Source: Dysgonamonadaceae bacterium (lineage in GTDB: Bacteria; Bacteroidota; Bacteroidia; Bacteroidales; Azobacteroidaceae). From it: a stretch of DNA of 8,107 bases. Under the pieces are notes generated by a model. It was not told where the DNA came from and made no database searches. It saw nothing but the letters and a program-made list of their open reading frames with translations. Of this stretch, positions 7,637 through 8,107 are shown in pieces; positions within the stretch are counted from its first letter, which is position 1; every line of letters starts with the position of its first letter. The position numbers and the translations under genes were made by a program. The stretch spans positions 1-8,107 of the forward strand of contig JAITAH010000001.1 in NCBI GenBank assembly GCA_031284225.1, given 5' to 3'.

Positions 7637-8107
7637 ATGTTTGATTTCGGAAAATTTGATTTTGAAGATTTGGAATACAACGATTCCCCTGAGGAGCCGT
7701 ATCCCGATTATTTTTATGAGTGGGACGAAGCCTTGTCCGGAAATCAAAACGTCCGTTTTTTGGAAGAAGATGAATTGAGCGAAATTATCGAAATTTATTT
7801 GCACGAAGGGGAATTCCCCAAAGCCAAGCAAACCATCGAATACGCCTTGAAGTTTCATCCGAACAACGAAGATCTGGTGTACGACATCCTCCTGCTTTTG
7901 AACGACTACGAGTTATGGAATGATTTGCTGACATTGGTCGAACACTATCCGGATACGTCGGAAGTCTGGATAGACGGGCACAAAATAGCGGCGCTTCTCC
8001 ATCTGGGTATGGAGGAAGACGCATTCATGGTTTTCCGGAAAGCAAAACGTAAATACGAAAAAGATACCATTGAATTGGCTTTCATTTATGAGGTTATGGG
8101 ACAGTCG
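7637..8107 (+). CDS. TPR-like helical-repeat protein, function unknown (C-terminus beyond window)
   Basis: This reading frame is open from ATG 7637 to the window edge, giving 157 codons with no stop. I do not recognise a specific gene. The first 33 residues are acidic and rich in aromatics (MFDFGKFDFEDLEYNDS, later PYPDYFYEWDEAL). From about residue 46 the protein becomes amphipathic helices spaced like tetratricopeptide repeats: IIEIYLHEGEFPKAKQTIEY, ALKFHPNN, then LLTLVEHYPDTSEVW, and AALLHLGMEEDAFMVFRKAK. TPR folds usually mediate protein-protein contacts. There is no signal peptide or membrane segment in the visible part, so it is probably cytoplasmic. It starts 63 bp after glnS, on the same strand and in the same frame, and probably shares its transcript. 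ATG 7637 was chosen as the first Met after the glnS stop in this frame; no Shine-Dalgarno sequence helps to confirm it. Confidence 0.82.
   Translation, partial: MFDFGKFDFEDLEYNDSPEEPYPDYFYEWDEALSGNQNVRFLEEDELSEIIEIYLHEGEFPKAKQTIEYALKFHPNNEDLVYDILLLLNDYELWNDLLTLVEHYPDTSEVWIDGHKIAALLHLGMEEDAFMVFRKAKRKYEKDTIELAFIYEVMGQS

Noticed and set aside
7590..7778. A 62-codon plus-strand open frame overlapping the TPR gene
   Set aside because: It is out of frame with the longer TPR frame that continues to the window edge and has no recognisable feature of its own.
7785..8024. A 79-codon minus-strand open frame opposite the TPR gene
   Set aside because: The plus strand carries a continuous TPR-like frame here. 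The reverse product is Arg/Pro/Ser-rich and looks like an antisense shadow.

Overview
The window looks like an ordinary chromosomal segment from a member of the Bacteroidota, most likely order Bacteroidales. Three things point there. There is a SprA/Sov-type secretion protein. There is a TamA-like outer-membrane protein with a lipoprotein signal (TamL), a form typical of this phylum. And both promoters of the central divergent pair carry the Bacteroidales -7 element TAnnTTTG. Base composition is moderate, near half G+C. Genus and species cannot be read from the sequence.

Layout. Positions 1-3329 (minus strand) hold the N-terminal 1109 codons of sprA, which runs off the left edge. A 152-bp gap (3330-3481) holds two hairpin/T-tract elements on the minus strand. 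Positions 3482-5803 (minus) are tamL. A 66-bp divergent promoter region (5804-5869) follows. Positions 5870-7573 (plus) are glnS, glutaminyl-tRNA synthetase. After a 63-bp gap, a TPR-like protein gene begins at 7637 (plus) and runs off the right edge. There is no gene-free stretch longer than 300 bases, and I saw no tRNA, rRNA, CRISPR array or insertion sequence.

Function. The two minus-strand genes both belong to outer-membrane biology: SprA is the giant channel of the type IX secretion system, and TamL is an Omp85-family barrel of the translocation and assembly module. The plus-strand pair is glnS, a housekeeping translation gene, and a probable co-transcribed protein of unknown role. The most useful details are a likely start correction for tamL, tightly packed divergent promoters, and possible attenuation in front of sprA. 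I found no convincing undescribed system here.
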